Shown here piece after piece: positions 48,381 to 60,355 of a stretch of DNA of 64,000 nt. This DNA comes from Allolobophora icterica. Its lineage: Eukaryota; Annelida; Clitellata; Crassiclitellata; Lumbricidae. Position numbers and translations under genes: made by a program. The DNA lies in assembly GCA_963556255.1 (NCBI GenBank), contig OY744611.1:7400443-7464442 (forward strand), given 5' to 3'. Position 1 is the first letter of the stretch. Each line of letters opens with the position of its first letter. The notes under the pieces are model-generated. The model saw only the letters and a program-made list of their open reading frames with translations. It was not told the DNA's origin and searched no databases.

Positions 48381-50201
48381 CAGGCCCGTAACCAGTAAGA
48401 GGCAAGACGAGGCAAGTGCCTCGTCGTAATTCTCAAGACGAGGCAAGACAAGGCATAGGCCTACCTCGTCTTACTTCGACATGAGAATTAAGATATCGTG
48501 TAAAGAGTAGGCCTAATGGAGTATTTCATTACCTGTCTCAGTTGCCTGCTTCTACTCCAAGCGTCTGACCTAAATAATAATTATTAATGGGGTACCGTTG
48601 CTGACCTTTATTATATACGAACGCATTCTAAGTAACAATGGAACCGGCCCATACAATTTCAAATCATCATTTTGCTTTCTTTCGCAAGTTTCGGTAATCG
48701 AAAAAATTAAAAGATAAGCTAGGCCTATATCTGTTTTTAAATCATAATTATTGCGAAATAATTTTAAGAAATAACTTCAAATAAGTTAGGATTTAAAGGC
48801 TTATTCGGCTACAGGACATGAGTCGAAAACCTATAAAACGACTACGTCACTACGTCAGTCTAAGCTTAAGTTTCCTGACTGTGAAAAAAGGAGAAAAGTT
48901 CAGTTTCTCGACTCAGAAGAAACAGGCTAAGACCGTAAAAACTGATGAAAGTTGTGCAGCAAATGTCATTTAGGCAAAATTAGGCATAGGTAGACGGGAC
49001 ATAGAAATAGGCCTACACTTTATGAAAACCTGAATTTTTAACACAAAACGATTTCAACAGCTTATCTTTGGTAGTCGTTTTGTCAATACTATCATTAATG
49101 AAATAAAACTGAAAAATTTCTTATCAAAATTGCTAGTAGGCCTACTTTTACCGAAATCAATGTTTTTTTAGAATTTCTTGTTGGTTCTCTTTATCCCACA
49201 ATAATGGGCAAAGAGAAACAAGTGCTGTGCATAATTTTCTACGCTCCCTTTGCCCCATTTGGCGAGGAAAAGAGATACGGTGCTCTGTTTTCTGTTTGTT
49301 TTTAAATTACACTTTTAGGAGCTGGTCTGAATAAAAGAAACGGATAATTTTGGCTGTTTTTTGGTGTTTTTCTGAATCTTCAATGTTCAAAATTACAAAT
49401 TTTATTGTTTTTTCCATCTCGCTTTATCTGTTTTCATTTAGGCCTACTATAAAACATCGGTTGACATGTAGGCCTATATATTTTTCAGCCTTTTTCAGGT
49501 AATTTTGACGATTACATTGTTAAGACTGTGAATGCCGATGGCAACTGCCTATTTGCCAGCATCGCTGATAACAATTTAATGTGTTAATAAATCTTCGAAG
49601 TTAAAACAAGTTGAATAGCACAATTAGAGTCCTGCAAAAAATGATCAAAAAATAATGTTTACTTCAAAAATTCCCTTCGGCTTCAGGTAGGCCTAAGATC
49701 ATAATTGCAGACAGGCTTTTACAGACCATTGCAAACATATTTAAGGCACCGCAAAATGTTGGGGGGAAATGTCTCCCTTCAGGACGCCCATGGTAGTACT
49801 AGTAGACCTAAAATCCTGCTTGTAATGGCTGCTTTTATTGGTTTTAAAATGTTCTACAGCTCACCCAAGGAATCTGTAATCTATATGCAGTTCACCTACG
49901 AGCATCTAGAGTATCTAAACATTTTCCCCGATCCCACAGTTCCCACTTAAATGGAAAGGGCTGAGGAGGGATGGGAGGGTTCGAGAAGGGGAAGGCAAGG
50001 GATAGGGTGAGGGCGGGACGTGAGTTTTGAGTGCTGAGTTTTGAGGCGTTTCTTTACGGATAAACATTGGTAGTTAAACCACGCATACCCAAACAATAAG
50101 TGAGGGGACGTAAGGAGAGGGAAGCGAAGAGGTCAGAAGGGGAGGGGAGGGATCGGGAAGCGATTTGCCTCGTCTTGATTTTGCCTCTGGTTACTGGCCT
50201 G
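48381..50201. mobile_element. Nested hAT element 6 (CAGGCC.GTAACCAG) with OTU motif
   Basis: 1821 bp. Perfect target duplication GACACGTG (48373-48380, 50202-50209). Ends CAGGCCCGTAACCAG and, inverted, CAGGCCAGTAACCAG, each followed by AAGACGAGGCAA words. Contains an OTU-protease-like motif (49503-49592) and a TAGTACTAGTAGACCTA block (49790) shared with 54056. Confidence 0.92.
49503..49592 (+). pseudogene. OTU-type cysteine protease motif fragment
   Basis: Reads NFDDYIVKTVNADGNCLFAS then IADNNLMC before a stop. DGNCLF-x-S is the catalytic-cysteine loop of OTU deubiquitinases. A CTTTTTCAG acceptor-like sequence immediately precedes it. The catalytic histidine segment was not found, so it is an exon-like remnant inside hAT element 6. 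Confidence 0.6.
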
Positions 50202-51633
50202 GACACGTGCTAAATTCGATTGAGAAATAACTGAAATTATAACATTGTGATTTATCCGTCTCATTCTTACAGCATTCATGTTTATTCTGTGAGTTTAGTT
50301 TTTGTAGGCCGTACACAAACAGCAGTAGTAGGCCTACTCATGGGCATCCGCAGGAATATTTGTAGGGGCTATAGCGATCAAGGACCTTACCTAATAAGCC
50401 CTTTCGACATGTCGTGTGCGCATGCGCATTGACTCGACCCACTTAATTGTCCTCGAGGTCATTACTACCAACTTTGTCAACAAACGAAACGCAAGTCGCT
50501 GTGGGTCCATTGCATTTAATGTTTATGATTTGTAGCATTACTTCAAAAATATGAAAATCCATTCGCCTGGATCAACCAATCTGTGCTCTATGTTTAGCAT
50601 AATTTCAACTCGAGCACTCTTACTTAGTGAATGCATGCGGGCAATTTTAAGATGTCTGAATTAAGCATCTTAATGAAACATTCACTACCAGTCATTGCAA
50701 CAGAGTATAAAATGGTTACAGGTGTGATTCTATGTAAAAAGATTAAATATACTTAAGTTTTAGTTAATTAATTAATACTTTTAATATTTTCTGGTTAAGC
50801 TTGTGCATTGCTCTCAGATGCCACCATGCTAGGAAAACGAAAGTATTAAAACAAGTCTCTAGCATCGATTGGCAAACATCCCAGAATGATTTGTTAAACA
50901 ATTTTCTTTCAAAAAAGGAGCCACACTTACAGAAAAATCACACCATTGCCTATTACTGCTATCTGCATTTGAATATGTGTTACTTTTAAAACTGATGAGT
51001 GCGACCTAACATGACATGACCATCAGCAGTCACAACATGTGGCAGAAGTGGTTTCAGCAGGATCTATGTCTGCAAAACTAATTGGACACTAAACCTCAAG
51101 CAATCCCTCACCACAGCATCTATAAGTGACAATTCTATCTGGTGAAGCACATAAAACTGAAAGTCTCTTATGAATGTACATATATAAGCCACATTCCTGT
51201 TGGAACTGCTAAGTTTTCGTGATCCAAGTTTTGAACCACATATATGTTTCAACTTCTTTCACTTTCCTTTCAAGGCCACATCTCCAAGACCAGCAGTAAA
51301 ATTTTTGCCCTCCATTATCAATTTAATGACAGAAGCAGCATCACACACTTTATCAGAAATAATTTGTTTGCTCGTGTTAAACCTTCATGTGCAAAACAAA
51401 CCAAAGTGAACTTTTACTCTCACCACGTGTTTTTCTTCAATCTGCTTAAGTTCAAGCTCAGAATATACAGGCAGAACAAAATTGGTAGCACAATAAAAAC
51501 GTTTAGCATAATGTAATAAATGTGTGATGTCAATCAATCAATTAAATATTCGTTTATTGAAAGATACCCGTCAACAAGTGATGGGATTTCACAGTGTTAC
51601 AAAGACAATAAGTGCAAGTGAAAATAAATCATG

Positions 51634-52529
51634 CAGTGCATATTTTAACTATAACTAGGGGGACAAATGTCCCAGTAGTTTTAAGATTTGTCCCAATAGT
51701 TTGGGTGATTTGTCTCTGCAATACTCTACTTTTAATGTAATTTTACAACATTAGAATGAGTGATCTGTCTCTCACTGTGACAATCTGAGAACGAGCCATC
51801 GACTGTCAGTGTCTTTGGATACTGTTAATGATCTGTTATTGATATCGTTCAATGTCAATGGAGTGGGCACTGCATATTTTCTCCCGAAGCCGCCATGCAT
51901 AGCCAAATTGCTTACTAGCAAAGAGAGACGCGAAGGACATTCGGATCCGGACATTTATGCCATGCAATTCTATGAGCACAAGTTTTTCTGCAGTAGGCCT
52001 AACTGATCATACCATATGGGAAGTTGTTGTGACCGAACTCTGTCTTGACCAAAACAGTAACATTATAGCTGATGAATACTATAGCTACATCCTATAAATA
52101 TTTGTTTGGTGGATGGACCCATATGGGTCACTCACCAAGCAAACATTAATAGAATGTTACTTGTTTTCTTTGCTAAACCAAATTGGAAAATAAAGTTGAT
52201 CGTGGTTGCCGAAGTCAAAGCTATCATTGTTTGTTGTACCTGAAGCTCATCCACTGGGTCACAGTCACTCAGCCTGTCACTAACTTACTTATATCAATTA
52301 TTTTGGTAGTATGGTTGAACTAGATATGTCATATTTTCAAACTTCTATGCATGAATTTAATTGGGATATGTATAATAATAGAAAACAAATTTGGTAAAAT
52401 AAAGTGGCTAAAATTGGCTCCATTTGGCAGCAAATGCTGTAAAATGCATTGTCGGCTGGGGCTTCAGCCCAGATCCCTAGTCTTGGCTGACTTTGTCCCA
52501 CTCGTCGAAATCCATTAAAATATGCACTG
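51634..52529. mobile_element. Nested hAT element 7 (CAGTGCATATTTTAA)
   Basis: 896 bp. Perfect 15-bp inverted ends CAGTGCATATTTTAA; flanks AAATCATG and AAATCAGA agree at six of eight bases. Contains a hAT transposase C-terminal remnant. Confidence 0.78.
51785..52003 (+). pseudogene. hAT transposase C-terminal remnant
   Basis: Frame with TVNDLLLISFNVNGV then KERREGHSDPD, resembling the end of a group of hAT transposases (LTVNDLLFISxNGPP...GHRxADD). No catalytic residues left. Confidence 0.5.
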
Positions 52530-53695
52530 AAATCAGAAAACAGTCAATGAAATAGACTGAAGAGATTAATGGATTTTAGAATAAGGTAGCCTATACATAT
52601 AAGAGAAAAACAGTATAGTGATAAAATAGTTAATTGTTAACAAGTGTTTTTATATAGCTTACGGGAGATAAAGTTTTTGTCGCTTTTATCAGGTAATGTG
52701 AAATTATGAGCCCGTGGCCAGAGATTATGAGGGACATTGCGATCAGATGGAAAATATGGTCTCTGAGCATGGCCGTGGTCTATTACAGGCTGTCTTAAGG
52801 AGGCGTTTATCTGCCTGCTTTGTCAATTCAGAAGCGACTTGAATGGATGGGGAAAGTAGGCCAGAACGTCGCATTTTCTTCAGCAGTGTTTCAACCGTCT
52901 CCCTGTCTCCTACTTGGGTATAATCTCACCAGGCGGAGTGTCGACTCGCATTCCTCTGTTCAACATTGACATCACAGCTGATCGGGCTGTTGCGCTGCCG
53001 AGTGTAGTTTTGACTAATTGCGGCATACGATAAAGCCACCAACTGTTGTTTCTTTCTACATTGAATAATTGTTAATCCCAGATTCCGGAAAATTTTCTTA
53101 ATACATAAATACTCCAAATTCCAACGTTTGAAACCATCTAAATCATTAATCTTATATATGTTTCCCGCAGCAACAACAGCGCTTCCGGTAGTAATGACCT
53201 ATGTAGGTCGAGCTGACCTAAATAGGTCACTGAGATGTCGAACCCGCTTATTCAATGGCGCCGGCACGCGGACGCAATGAGTTTGAGTCTACTTTTTTGG
53301 CTAAACAGTAAACAACGAAATATATATTAATGACACTAATGAGAAAACCTCTAAATGTTAGCCTCTAAATGTAAATATCTGAATCGAGATGTGTGAAAAT
53401 ATTTATAAGGTTTAAGAATTTCTGGATGACAAAAATTAACACTGCATGAGTGTAGGCCTAAATGTTTAACACTTTTCAGAGTTTTCGTCTATGTAGTGGT
53501 AGGTCTATGTAATATTCATTTGTGCTTCATTATCACATGAATGATGATGACCACTGATTGACCAAAATGACTGGAAATGTTTTGTGTCTTAAATAATTAT
53601 GTGTGCGACTTTGCGTACAATTTTTGGCATTTGGCGGCGCCACTGTAAATAATTCTTCTTTCGCATTAAAAATTGAGTTGGGACTGTTGCAGTAA

Positions 53696-53725
53696 TCATC
53701 AATCAATCAATCAATCAATCAATCG

Positions 53726-53792
<67 letters not shown>
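53696..53792. repeat. (ATCA)n microsatellite
   Basis: About 23 ATCA units followed by ATAGTTTATTGATCTAGAA. Confidence 0.97.
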
Positions 53793-54587
53793 GTTTATTG
53801 ATCTAGAAACCAGTGTTTACCAATCAGTAAAGATAGGCCTAATCAATATTTTGTAATGCGACAAATATACAGTGATATTTGATAGTAACACAATATCATA
53901 GTAACATAAATATACGAAGGTACTTATTAATTTGAATTTAGATCACTGGTGCAGTGGTGAGTAATTGTTTAAAATTTTTATCGAAAGTTTATTTTTGTAA
54001 AATATGCTCAAAATGTTGGGGGAATGCCTCCCTTGCCTCCCTTCAGGACGTTCATGGTAGTACTAGTAGACCTACAGTGAAGTTGGTGAACGGAATAACT
54101 AATTTTGGTTACTGATGGTTGATTTATCTGTTTAATAGAGAGATATTGTAAACACAATTTTATGACTGCGACATAAGACCTTGATTTAGGCATTATGGCA
54201 CACATAGGCGTAGGGGATATTTCAGCGGCGGGGGGCAAGATTTTATTTCTGCCCGAAAAAAATTTCCGAGTAATTGCCATGACGTCGTGCATCACTGACA
54301 GTAGAACAGTCACTCTCTAGAACAGCCCAAAATGTCGCCGGGCCCCTGGGAATTTGCCTCCTCTGCCCCCTCTCGGCGGGCCTGCTCTTGAACCATTCAG
54401 GATTAAAATCCCTTCGAGTTCTACACGTCCATTCGTTTTGGACAATACTCTGAGCATTGGTTGGTTTCTGCAAGGCTGGCCATCCTTCATTACATCATCG
54501 CTAGAGGGAGTGTTGAAGTTCTCATTCTCAGAGTCAGGTTGGTCAGCATCCTCTTCATCAAAACTTGAACTTACCCTAGGGTCGTTT

Positions 54588-54869
54588 TCACCAAACAGCT
54601 GGTTTGACACAACTATCGTCTGTCAGTAAGCTTACACCAGATGTGTCCGGTGCTGAGAATAGGTCTATCTGAGGCAGATTGTGAGACTGCGTTTGCTTTG
54701 GTTGCACGAAAAAAGTTCGGTGCTTTTGGGACTTTTCACACACAGCGATGAACTTAGCGTTTTTACTCTGGTGATTTTTACCATGCTGATCTGCGTAGTC
54801 TGAATCCTTACCACATTCACTGCACGTAACACGCTGTCGATACCTTCGTTTCCGCGAAGGTTCATCCAT
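54588..54869 (-). CDS. Zinc-finger N-terminus of a transposon protein (fragment)
   Basis: 93-codon frame starting MDEPSRKRRYRQRVTCSECG and containing CSECGKDSDYADQHGKNHQS, a C2H2-like knuckle (C-x2-C-x9-H-x3-H). A second overlapping minus frame (54317-54610) is acidic (SFDEEDADQPDSENEN) and may be the next part after a splice. Together they look like the DNA-binding N-terminus of a transposase whose catalytic region has been lost. The exact family is unknown. Confidence 0.45.
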   Translation of the reverse strand: MDEPSRKRRYRQRVTCSECGKDSDYADQHGKNHQSKNAKFIAVCEKSQKHRTFFVQPKQTQSHNLPQIDLFSAPDTSGVSLLTDDSCVKPAVW

Positions 54870-55079
54870 TACAGAGTTATAATTCTTACTTGCTAACTGA
54901 TGCTAACAATTAACACTTGGTTTCGATCGAGTCACAAATTCACAACTAAGTAAATATCAAACATGAGAGAAATTTCTGCACACAACGCTGACCTGGAACT
55001 GCACGCCGAAAAGTGGATTGCAACAGAACTTGAATTATTTTATTTCTTTTCTGAAGTCGGTATCCAGCCCACATGTTGG

Positions 55080-55125
55080 ATGCATTGTTATAAGTAGGTA
55101 AGTAAGTAAGTAAGTAAGTAAGTAA
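55080..55125. repeat. (GTAA)n microsatellite
   Basis: TAAG/GTAA units inside hAT element 8. Confidence 0.85.
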
Positions 55126-55979
55126 TTATTTAGTACATCATTGAATAAAACTGTAAATGCTGTCGTGTCTCTCTAAACCCTGTCCTGGCCTATAATTGAG
55201 AGCGCGACGTATTCAATCTCGGACCAAAGGAGGTTTTTAGAGTTATAATGTAACAACCTACATAATACAGGTTACATATATAGATACGTACCAATCACTA
55301 TCGTTTCTATCTATCCCAGTTACTCTTCGCCGTTCGCCTTCCAAGTCAGTCTGACCTCTGTTCCCTGTTCCACAACCTATGTGTTCCTCTCCCCTCCTCC
55401 ACGATCCCTTGTACTGAGCCGACTAAAAGCCGGTAGGGTGGAACGCAGCCAGGAAGGCAGGCAAACAGAGGGCAGGCAACTGCCCAGCGTATACAGACCA
55501 GTCGGGCGATGTCAGATTCCTCACCTCTGGGGTGATTACGGCGAGGGGGTGGATGGAGGGCACTCTTCGGTTGATGTGGCCTCCTGCGAAATGTGATATA
55601 GGCCTAGTTTGAGGCATCTGCTGTTCTTCCATCACCATGATGCGCTGGGAGTTTCTGTTATAGGCCAAGTCGGAAGACGAAGCCGTGACAAATGCTATGG
55701 TGTTTGCGAGCTAGTAGCTACTAACAGTTTAATACTATTCCGATTCGGGCAAATTGTTCAGCATTTTTCCCGGTGCCAACTTGCCCGAAAAACAGGAACG
55801 CCCGAAATTTGGGGGGGCGCTTGCCCCCTCTGACCCCCCGCCTCCTACGCCTATGATGGCACAATATAGTTAAGAACGCAGGGCTACAGGCCTTATAGTG
55901 CGAAACAGGGGCCCATACGGGATCTCCTGCACCCGGGCCCATGAAAAGCTAGCTACGCCCCTGTGACCCAACTTATCAT

Positions 55980-56595
55980 AGGCTACATACATACAGGCTA
56001 TACATCCTATGAACCTCTTGAGGCTAGACTAATTGCCGTTCCAACATAGCCTATTACTAACAAAAAGCAATGGCAGTATAGAAATACTTACGCTTATGAG
56101 AAGTAACAAAAAGAATTCCCAGATTGGCTGCGATCAAATATAGCAGTCCTTAATAAGTGCTCGATTGTCTATGTAGAATGGAGTCATTTAATTGCAACCC
56201 CAATTGAAAAAATTCATTAAAAAATCAAATTAAGGTAAACAACTCTAATAATACATTGAACTGAAGTACTTACCTTCAGGGAAAAACTACTAAATATCTA
56301 GTTTCTAATTCCCAACAGTCTTGAAGTTACACAAGTGAATATAAAATCGGGGTTAAAAATGATCCCAGCTGGTCGAAAATATTTTCAAGACTCGTCTAAA
56401 GCCATAGACCTCCACGTACCATTTCACGCAGAGTATCTCAAATGATGCGAATTTAGAATAACATGACTAGACATTTCTATTCCAGCTGATGTAAGAAATA
56501 CCATTTATTTGTATCATTGTAGTATTAATTTTATTTTAAAAATTAACGCGCAAAGTCACACAGAAATGCGAATCTGAGGCGCGGTTAGTCAGTAA
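55980..56595. other. Unassigned sequence
   Basis: AT-rich; no repeat, RNA gene or coding signal recognised. Confidence 0.5.
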
Positions 56596-56599
56596 CCAA

Positions 56600-56850
56600 G
56601 TGAAGAGCAGTTATATATCCAGTTGTTTGAAAGGCAAAAGGCCAATGAGAAATAATAAGTTAAAGGCATTTATTGAAAGAAGAAAGAGGAGGTTGAGCAA
56701 CGGATAAACATTGGTAGGCGATTCCATTCCCTTGGGGGCAGCAACATGGAATACACGAGAGCACATGATAGTGCCACATCTAGGCTTAACCGAAGATTGC
56801 AGACTGCGGGACGGGATGTACGGAGAAGCTAGTGGCTGAAAGTAGGTAGT
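56600..56850 (-). pseudogene. LINE-like C-terminal fragment
   Basis: Minus frame LQSSVKPRCGTIMCSRVFHV then AAPKGMESPTNVYPLL resembles the RxG...RxFxVAAPxxWNxLP block of LINE C-termini. Weak. Confidence 0.4.
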
Positions 56851-56855
56851 TGACC

Positions 56856-56888
56856 TATAAAACACTCACTCGTTGTGAGTGTTTTATA
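56856..56888. other. Perfect 14-bp-stem hairpin
   Basis: TATAAAACACTCAC, loop TCGTT, GTGAGTGTTTTATA. A-T rich outer and GC-containing inner stem. No poly-T tract follows. Function unknown. Confidence 0.7.
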
Positions 56889-57639
56889 TGTCAGACAGGC
56901 CAGTTTAATCATATTCTGAATTCAAAAGTATACAGCCAATGCAGCTGACTGAGAAGAGTAAATCCATTAGTGTCCAGCGTTACCAGTTTGGGAGCGTCTC
57001 CTTGCAAAGTTATTTTACGAATCGTAGTCCTGTTTTCTTTATATATCGGGATGACAATTAATCAAACTAATTTAATTGTTCTAAACTGTGATGCTAATTA
57101 TGATCATTGAACAGCTCATTTTTAATCAATGATCATATGTTTGACGTGAGTTTGTTTTCTGAATTCAGCAATTATAACGATGGATCAGTTTTCCTGGCCG
57201 GATTATCTCATCCTGGTGGCATTCCTCGCCATGTTAATATGGATCATCTGCCACCCATTAACAGGTGGTCGACAGCGGACAACATCCTTCCAATCGGTCA
57301 TTATATTCATCAGGCTTTTGTTTAGAAATATAAATGCAATAAAATTAACAGATTTCGAAGGGCAGACAGGAAAACTTGTATAGCTTACAAAAATACATCT
57401 GTCTAGGAATTGGTTTATGGGAATCGCTTATGGAAACTGTAACGAAAATTAATGTGATTCTTATGGAAATTCCAATGCAAAATTTTCAATTCAGACTAGC
57501 CTATGACATTGTCGTGTATAGTTGGGTTCCCGGACACTCAGTCATTTCAAATTGATGTGAAAGTTTCGTTTTCATTACTAATTTGAGGGTAAGTGTATGT
57601 AGACCAATTTTGGTCTGAGGGGAAATGCCCAAATGGTAT

Positions 57640-58180
57640 TTTGGTCTAATTTTCAAATGGCCGCCATCTGAAATCGTGAAATAGGTATACACTCTGGTTT
57701 TTTAAAAAGCTCATGTGTATTAAAACTTTTATTGCAATTTTATAAAGCTAATACTGAATACGGAACCGCATGAAGTCAAAATTTTTATGTTTCTAATATT
57801 CTGGTATGCCAAAAATTCCAAGATGGCTGCCAATTTTTTTTAAGCATTATATAACTGAAGTGGCTATTGAAATCTCTGAAATAAATATCTCTGTTAGTTT
57901 TCTCCCTATGGTATTTGTTGGACTGCGAAAGGATGAGCTTGACATTCCAAGGACTCAGATGAGAAATGGGTGTTTTGGCCTGATTTTCAAAATGGCCGCC
58001 ATTGGAAATCGTGAAATAGGCATTCATTTTGGTTTTTTGAAAAAGCTCATTTGATTTAAAACTTTTATTGTTATTTCATCAAGCTAATGCAGTAATACTG
58101 AATGAGGAATCAAATGAAGTCAAAATATTGATATTTTTAATATACTGGTATACCAAAAAATTTCAAGATGGCTGCCAATT
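57640..58180. repeat. ~340-bp tandem duplication with AATGGCCGCCAT motifs
   Basis: GAAATCGTGAAATAGG recurs at 57670 and 58005 (335 bp apart), with AAGTCAAAAT and AAGATGGCTGCCAATTT recurring at matching offsets. Each unit has one AATGGCCGCCAT and one AAGATGGCTGCC box. Confidence 0.85.
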
Positions 58181-58267
58181 TCTTTTTTTGACATTACGCC
58201 TCATAACTGAAACCCCTAAAAAATCTCCGTTAGTTTTCTTCCTATGGTATTGTCTTCGTTCTATCAG

Positions 58268-58541
58268 CATGGGCGTTCGTAGGGAGTTCAGGGGAACAAT
58301 TACCCACTGAATTTTGCAAATATTTTGCAAAAATTAAATCTTGATTTTTATGATTATTGATTAATTATTACAACAGTTCCATAATGACTTTCAATGCGAA
58401 AATATACTTAATTTTTTAGGTAAAGTCATTGATAATTTTTTTCTATGCACATTTTTTCTATGCAGACACGTCATCCGTCCAAAAAAATTTTGCCCCCTTA
58501 AAATTCCCATCCACCCTAAAATATTCCCGGGGACGCCCATG
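58268..58541. mobile_element. hAT-like MITE (CATGGGCGT)
   Basis: 274 bp with inverted ends CATGGGCGT and near-duplicated flanks TCTATCAG / TCCATCAT (six of eight). The ends resemble those of hAT element 8. Confidence 0.55.
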
Positions 58542-58689
58542 TCCATCATATGTTGTTGGACAGCCGGAAAATACAATGAAGTCCTGCTGCCACTTTTCCA
58601 TGAGAAATCAGCCACTCCAGAAATGAATCAACATCAAATGTTACATTAATTAACATTTGTCTTAGTAGCAATTCTAAATATTTATGTGA

Positions 58690-59010
58690 CCTTATTCATC
58701 ACCCTCAATCTGCTGCTTCTCTTCGTCCTCTTCGTTCATCTGACCGTTTGGACCTCCTCGTCCCCCGTGTCAGGATTTCTCTGGCTCAATCTAGGTCTTT
58801 TGCCTCCATTGGCCCCGCTATTTGGAATGAGCTTCCTCCGTTCGTTCGTTCTTCTATTCTCTCAGGTAACGTATCGTCCTCTTTTACCTTTCTTAAAACT
58901 TGCTTCTTTTCTCGGGGTCTCTCGCACTGGGAGCGCTTCTGAATGGCCCTCCCGCTAGAAGCGCTGTATAAATATCCAAACACAAATACAAAATGCAAAT
59001 ACAAATACAA
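58690..59010 (+). mobile_element. CR1/L2-like LINE C-terminus with ACAAAT tail
   Basis: Frame RISLAQSRSFASIGPAIWNE then LPPFVRSS and FLKTCFFSRGLSHWERF, followed by AGAAGCGCTGTATAAATA and (CAAATA)n. Intact C-terminus, 5' truncated. Confidence 0.75.
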
Positions 59011-59306
59011 ATTCTCATACCCAAATTCTCTATTTTCAAATTTCTAGAACTTGTTTTAAAGCGATTTAAATTTGCTAAATTTTCTTAAATGCAACAAAAT
59101 TCCTCGCCCTGGGCTCATTAGAATGATAGGCCTACTCTTCCTAAATTACTGAATAGTTCGATGTTTTTAATCTGTTTCATTCAGATTTGGCCCTAAGGTG
59201 CAAATTAAATCGTTAAAGACCTTATAAAACTTTCTGATATTGAATAGAAATCTATTCATCTCTAGATTGACACTTGAATTCAATCAGATTCGCTTGTTCT
59301 AAGAGC

Positions 59307-59345
59307 AGTGGCGGCGCCAGGATTTCAGGTTTGGGGGGCTGAAGC
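59307..59345 (+). mobile_element. hAT-type terminus
   Basis: CAGTGGCGGCGCCAGGATTT followed by GGGGGGCTGAAGCCC, the form of a hAT left end. No partner right end found; the following 200 bp is C/T-rich. Confidence 0.35.
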
Positions 59346-59594
59346 CCTAAGCTCTTCCCTTTCTCCCTTCCTCCTCTACCCTCCCCTTTTCTCCGTCCCC
59401 TTGCCCTTTCCTGTACTTCTCCCCTCTCCCCCTCTTCCATACCCTGCCCTTCTTCCTCCCTTTCCTTTCCCTTTCCGCCACCCCTTCCTAGTCCTTTCCC
59501 GTCCTCCTACAACCCCACCCCTGCCGCGAAGCGGCATCCCTTTGAAGCGGGGATCCCGGAAAACATTTTCAGGTTTCAGATGCCTGTAGGTGCG

Positions 59595-59682
59595 TTTTAG
59601 TACGTGTACATCCAGTGAAAAATATGGCATGGATGGGATCACTACGGAACTACTTCAAGGAGGAGGTGAAACAATTATTGTT
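59595..59682 (+). pseudogene. LINE reverse-transcriptase fragment, 5' part (split)
   Basis: YGMDGITTELLQGGGETI corresponds to the 'GxDGIxxExLxxGG' block just before the reverse-transcriptase fingers. Continues at 60080 after an inserted LINE end. Confidence 0.6.
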
Positions 59683-60075
59683 AACATTGGACTAACAACA
59701 TTGGAGAGAAGGAGGAGCAGAGGAGGTGTAATCGAAGCTTATAAGATTATCACTAGAAAGGAAGCACTGCAATGGGAGAGGTTCTTTGAATTAGCACCAA
59801 ACAAGGCAACTCGGGGACACAGGTAGGCCTATACATTATTTAAGAGGCCGAAAGGAACATTAGGGCAGAAAATCTTCTGTGCAAGAGTTGTAGACCTGTG
59901 GAATGGTTTTGATGATTGTACTGTCTCAGTGGACACTATCACAGCTTTTAAGAAGAAGCTCGGGAAATTGGGTTATTGAGCGTTCGTGGCTAATGTGCAG
60001 TGGTTCTAAAACAGATTACACGTCTTCTGAACCACTTAAAACGCTTCTTATGTTATGTTATGTTATGTAACGCTA
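59683..60075 (+). mobile_element. LINE family D 3' end inserted in another LINE
   Basis: C-terminus LTTLERRRSRGGVIEAYKI, FCARVVDLWNGFDDCTVSV and FKKKLGKLGY with TGA at 59977-59979. The 3' UTR ACACGTCTTCTGAACCACTT and a (TTATG)4 tail follow. One frameshift near 59825. Confidence 0.75.
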
Positions 60076-60079
60076 TGCA

Positions 60080-60355
60080 TACCGTTGTTGCAAACATTCA
60101 ACAAGAGGGAGAAATACCAGGCGACTGGGCAAAATCGACAATCGTCCCTATATATAAAAGAAAAGGAGATCCACAAGATTGAAAAAACTACAGAGGCATT
60201 AGCATAGGCCTACAGCGCATTCCAGGAAAAGTCTTCACCAAAATGATACAAAACAGAATGAAGCAGTATGCTGAGAGAGCACTTTGAGAAGAGCAAGCCG
60301 GGTTCAGATCAGGAAGAAGCACAATTGGTCAACTATTCACAATGAGACAGATACT

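Larger units (their letters stand above)
50385..53255. mobile_element. Probable element with ~70-bp inverted repeats
   Basis: Left AATAAGCCCTTTCGACAT ... AGGTCATTACTACC (50391-50470) and right, inverted, AATAAGCGGGTTCGACAT ... AGGTCATTACTACC (53178-53253). The exact ends and a target duplication could not be fixed. hAT element 7 sits inside. Confidence 0.5.
54203..55855. mobile_element. Nested hAT element 8 (CATAGGCGTAGG)
   Basis: 1653 bp. Perfect target duplication ATGGCACA (54195-54202, 55856-55863). Ends CATAGGCGTAGG at both sides (inverted) followed by GCGGGGGG. Encodes the N-terminal part of a transposase-like protein on the minus strand (54588-54869). Confidence 0.92.
45611..55963. mobile_element. 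Outer hAT-like element (10.35 kb) carrying five nested elements
   Basis: Perfect 8-bp target duplication TGACCCAA (45603-45610 and 55964-55971). Terminal repeats CAGAGGCGTAGTTA at the left and, inverted, CAGGGGCGTAGCTA at the right; just inside both ends is CCCGGGCCCA/TGGGCCCGGG. Removing the nested elements at 45680, 46965, 48381, 51634 and 54203 leaves about 3.7 kb. No intact transposase frame is visible in that remainder. Confidence 0.82.

Noticed and set aside
45603..55971. Reading the 10-kb span as a Polinton-like or other large element with its own gene set
   Set aside because: No polymerase, integrase or capsid-like frames were seen; the length is explained by nested hAT-type insertions.
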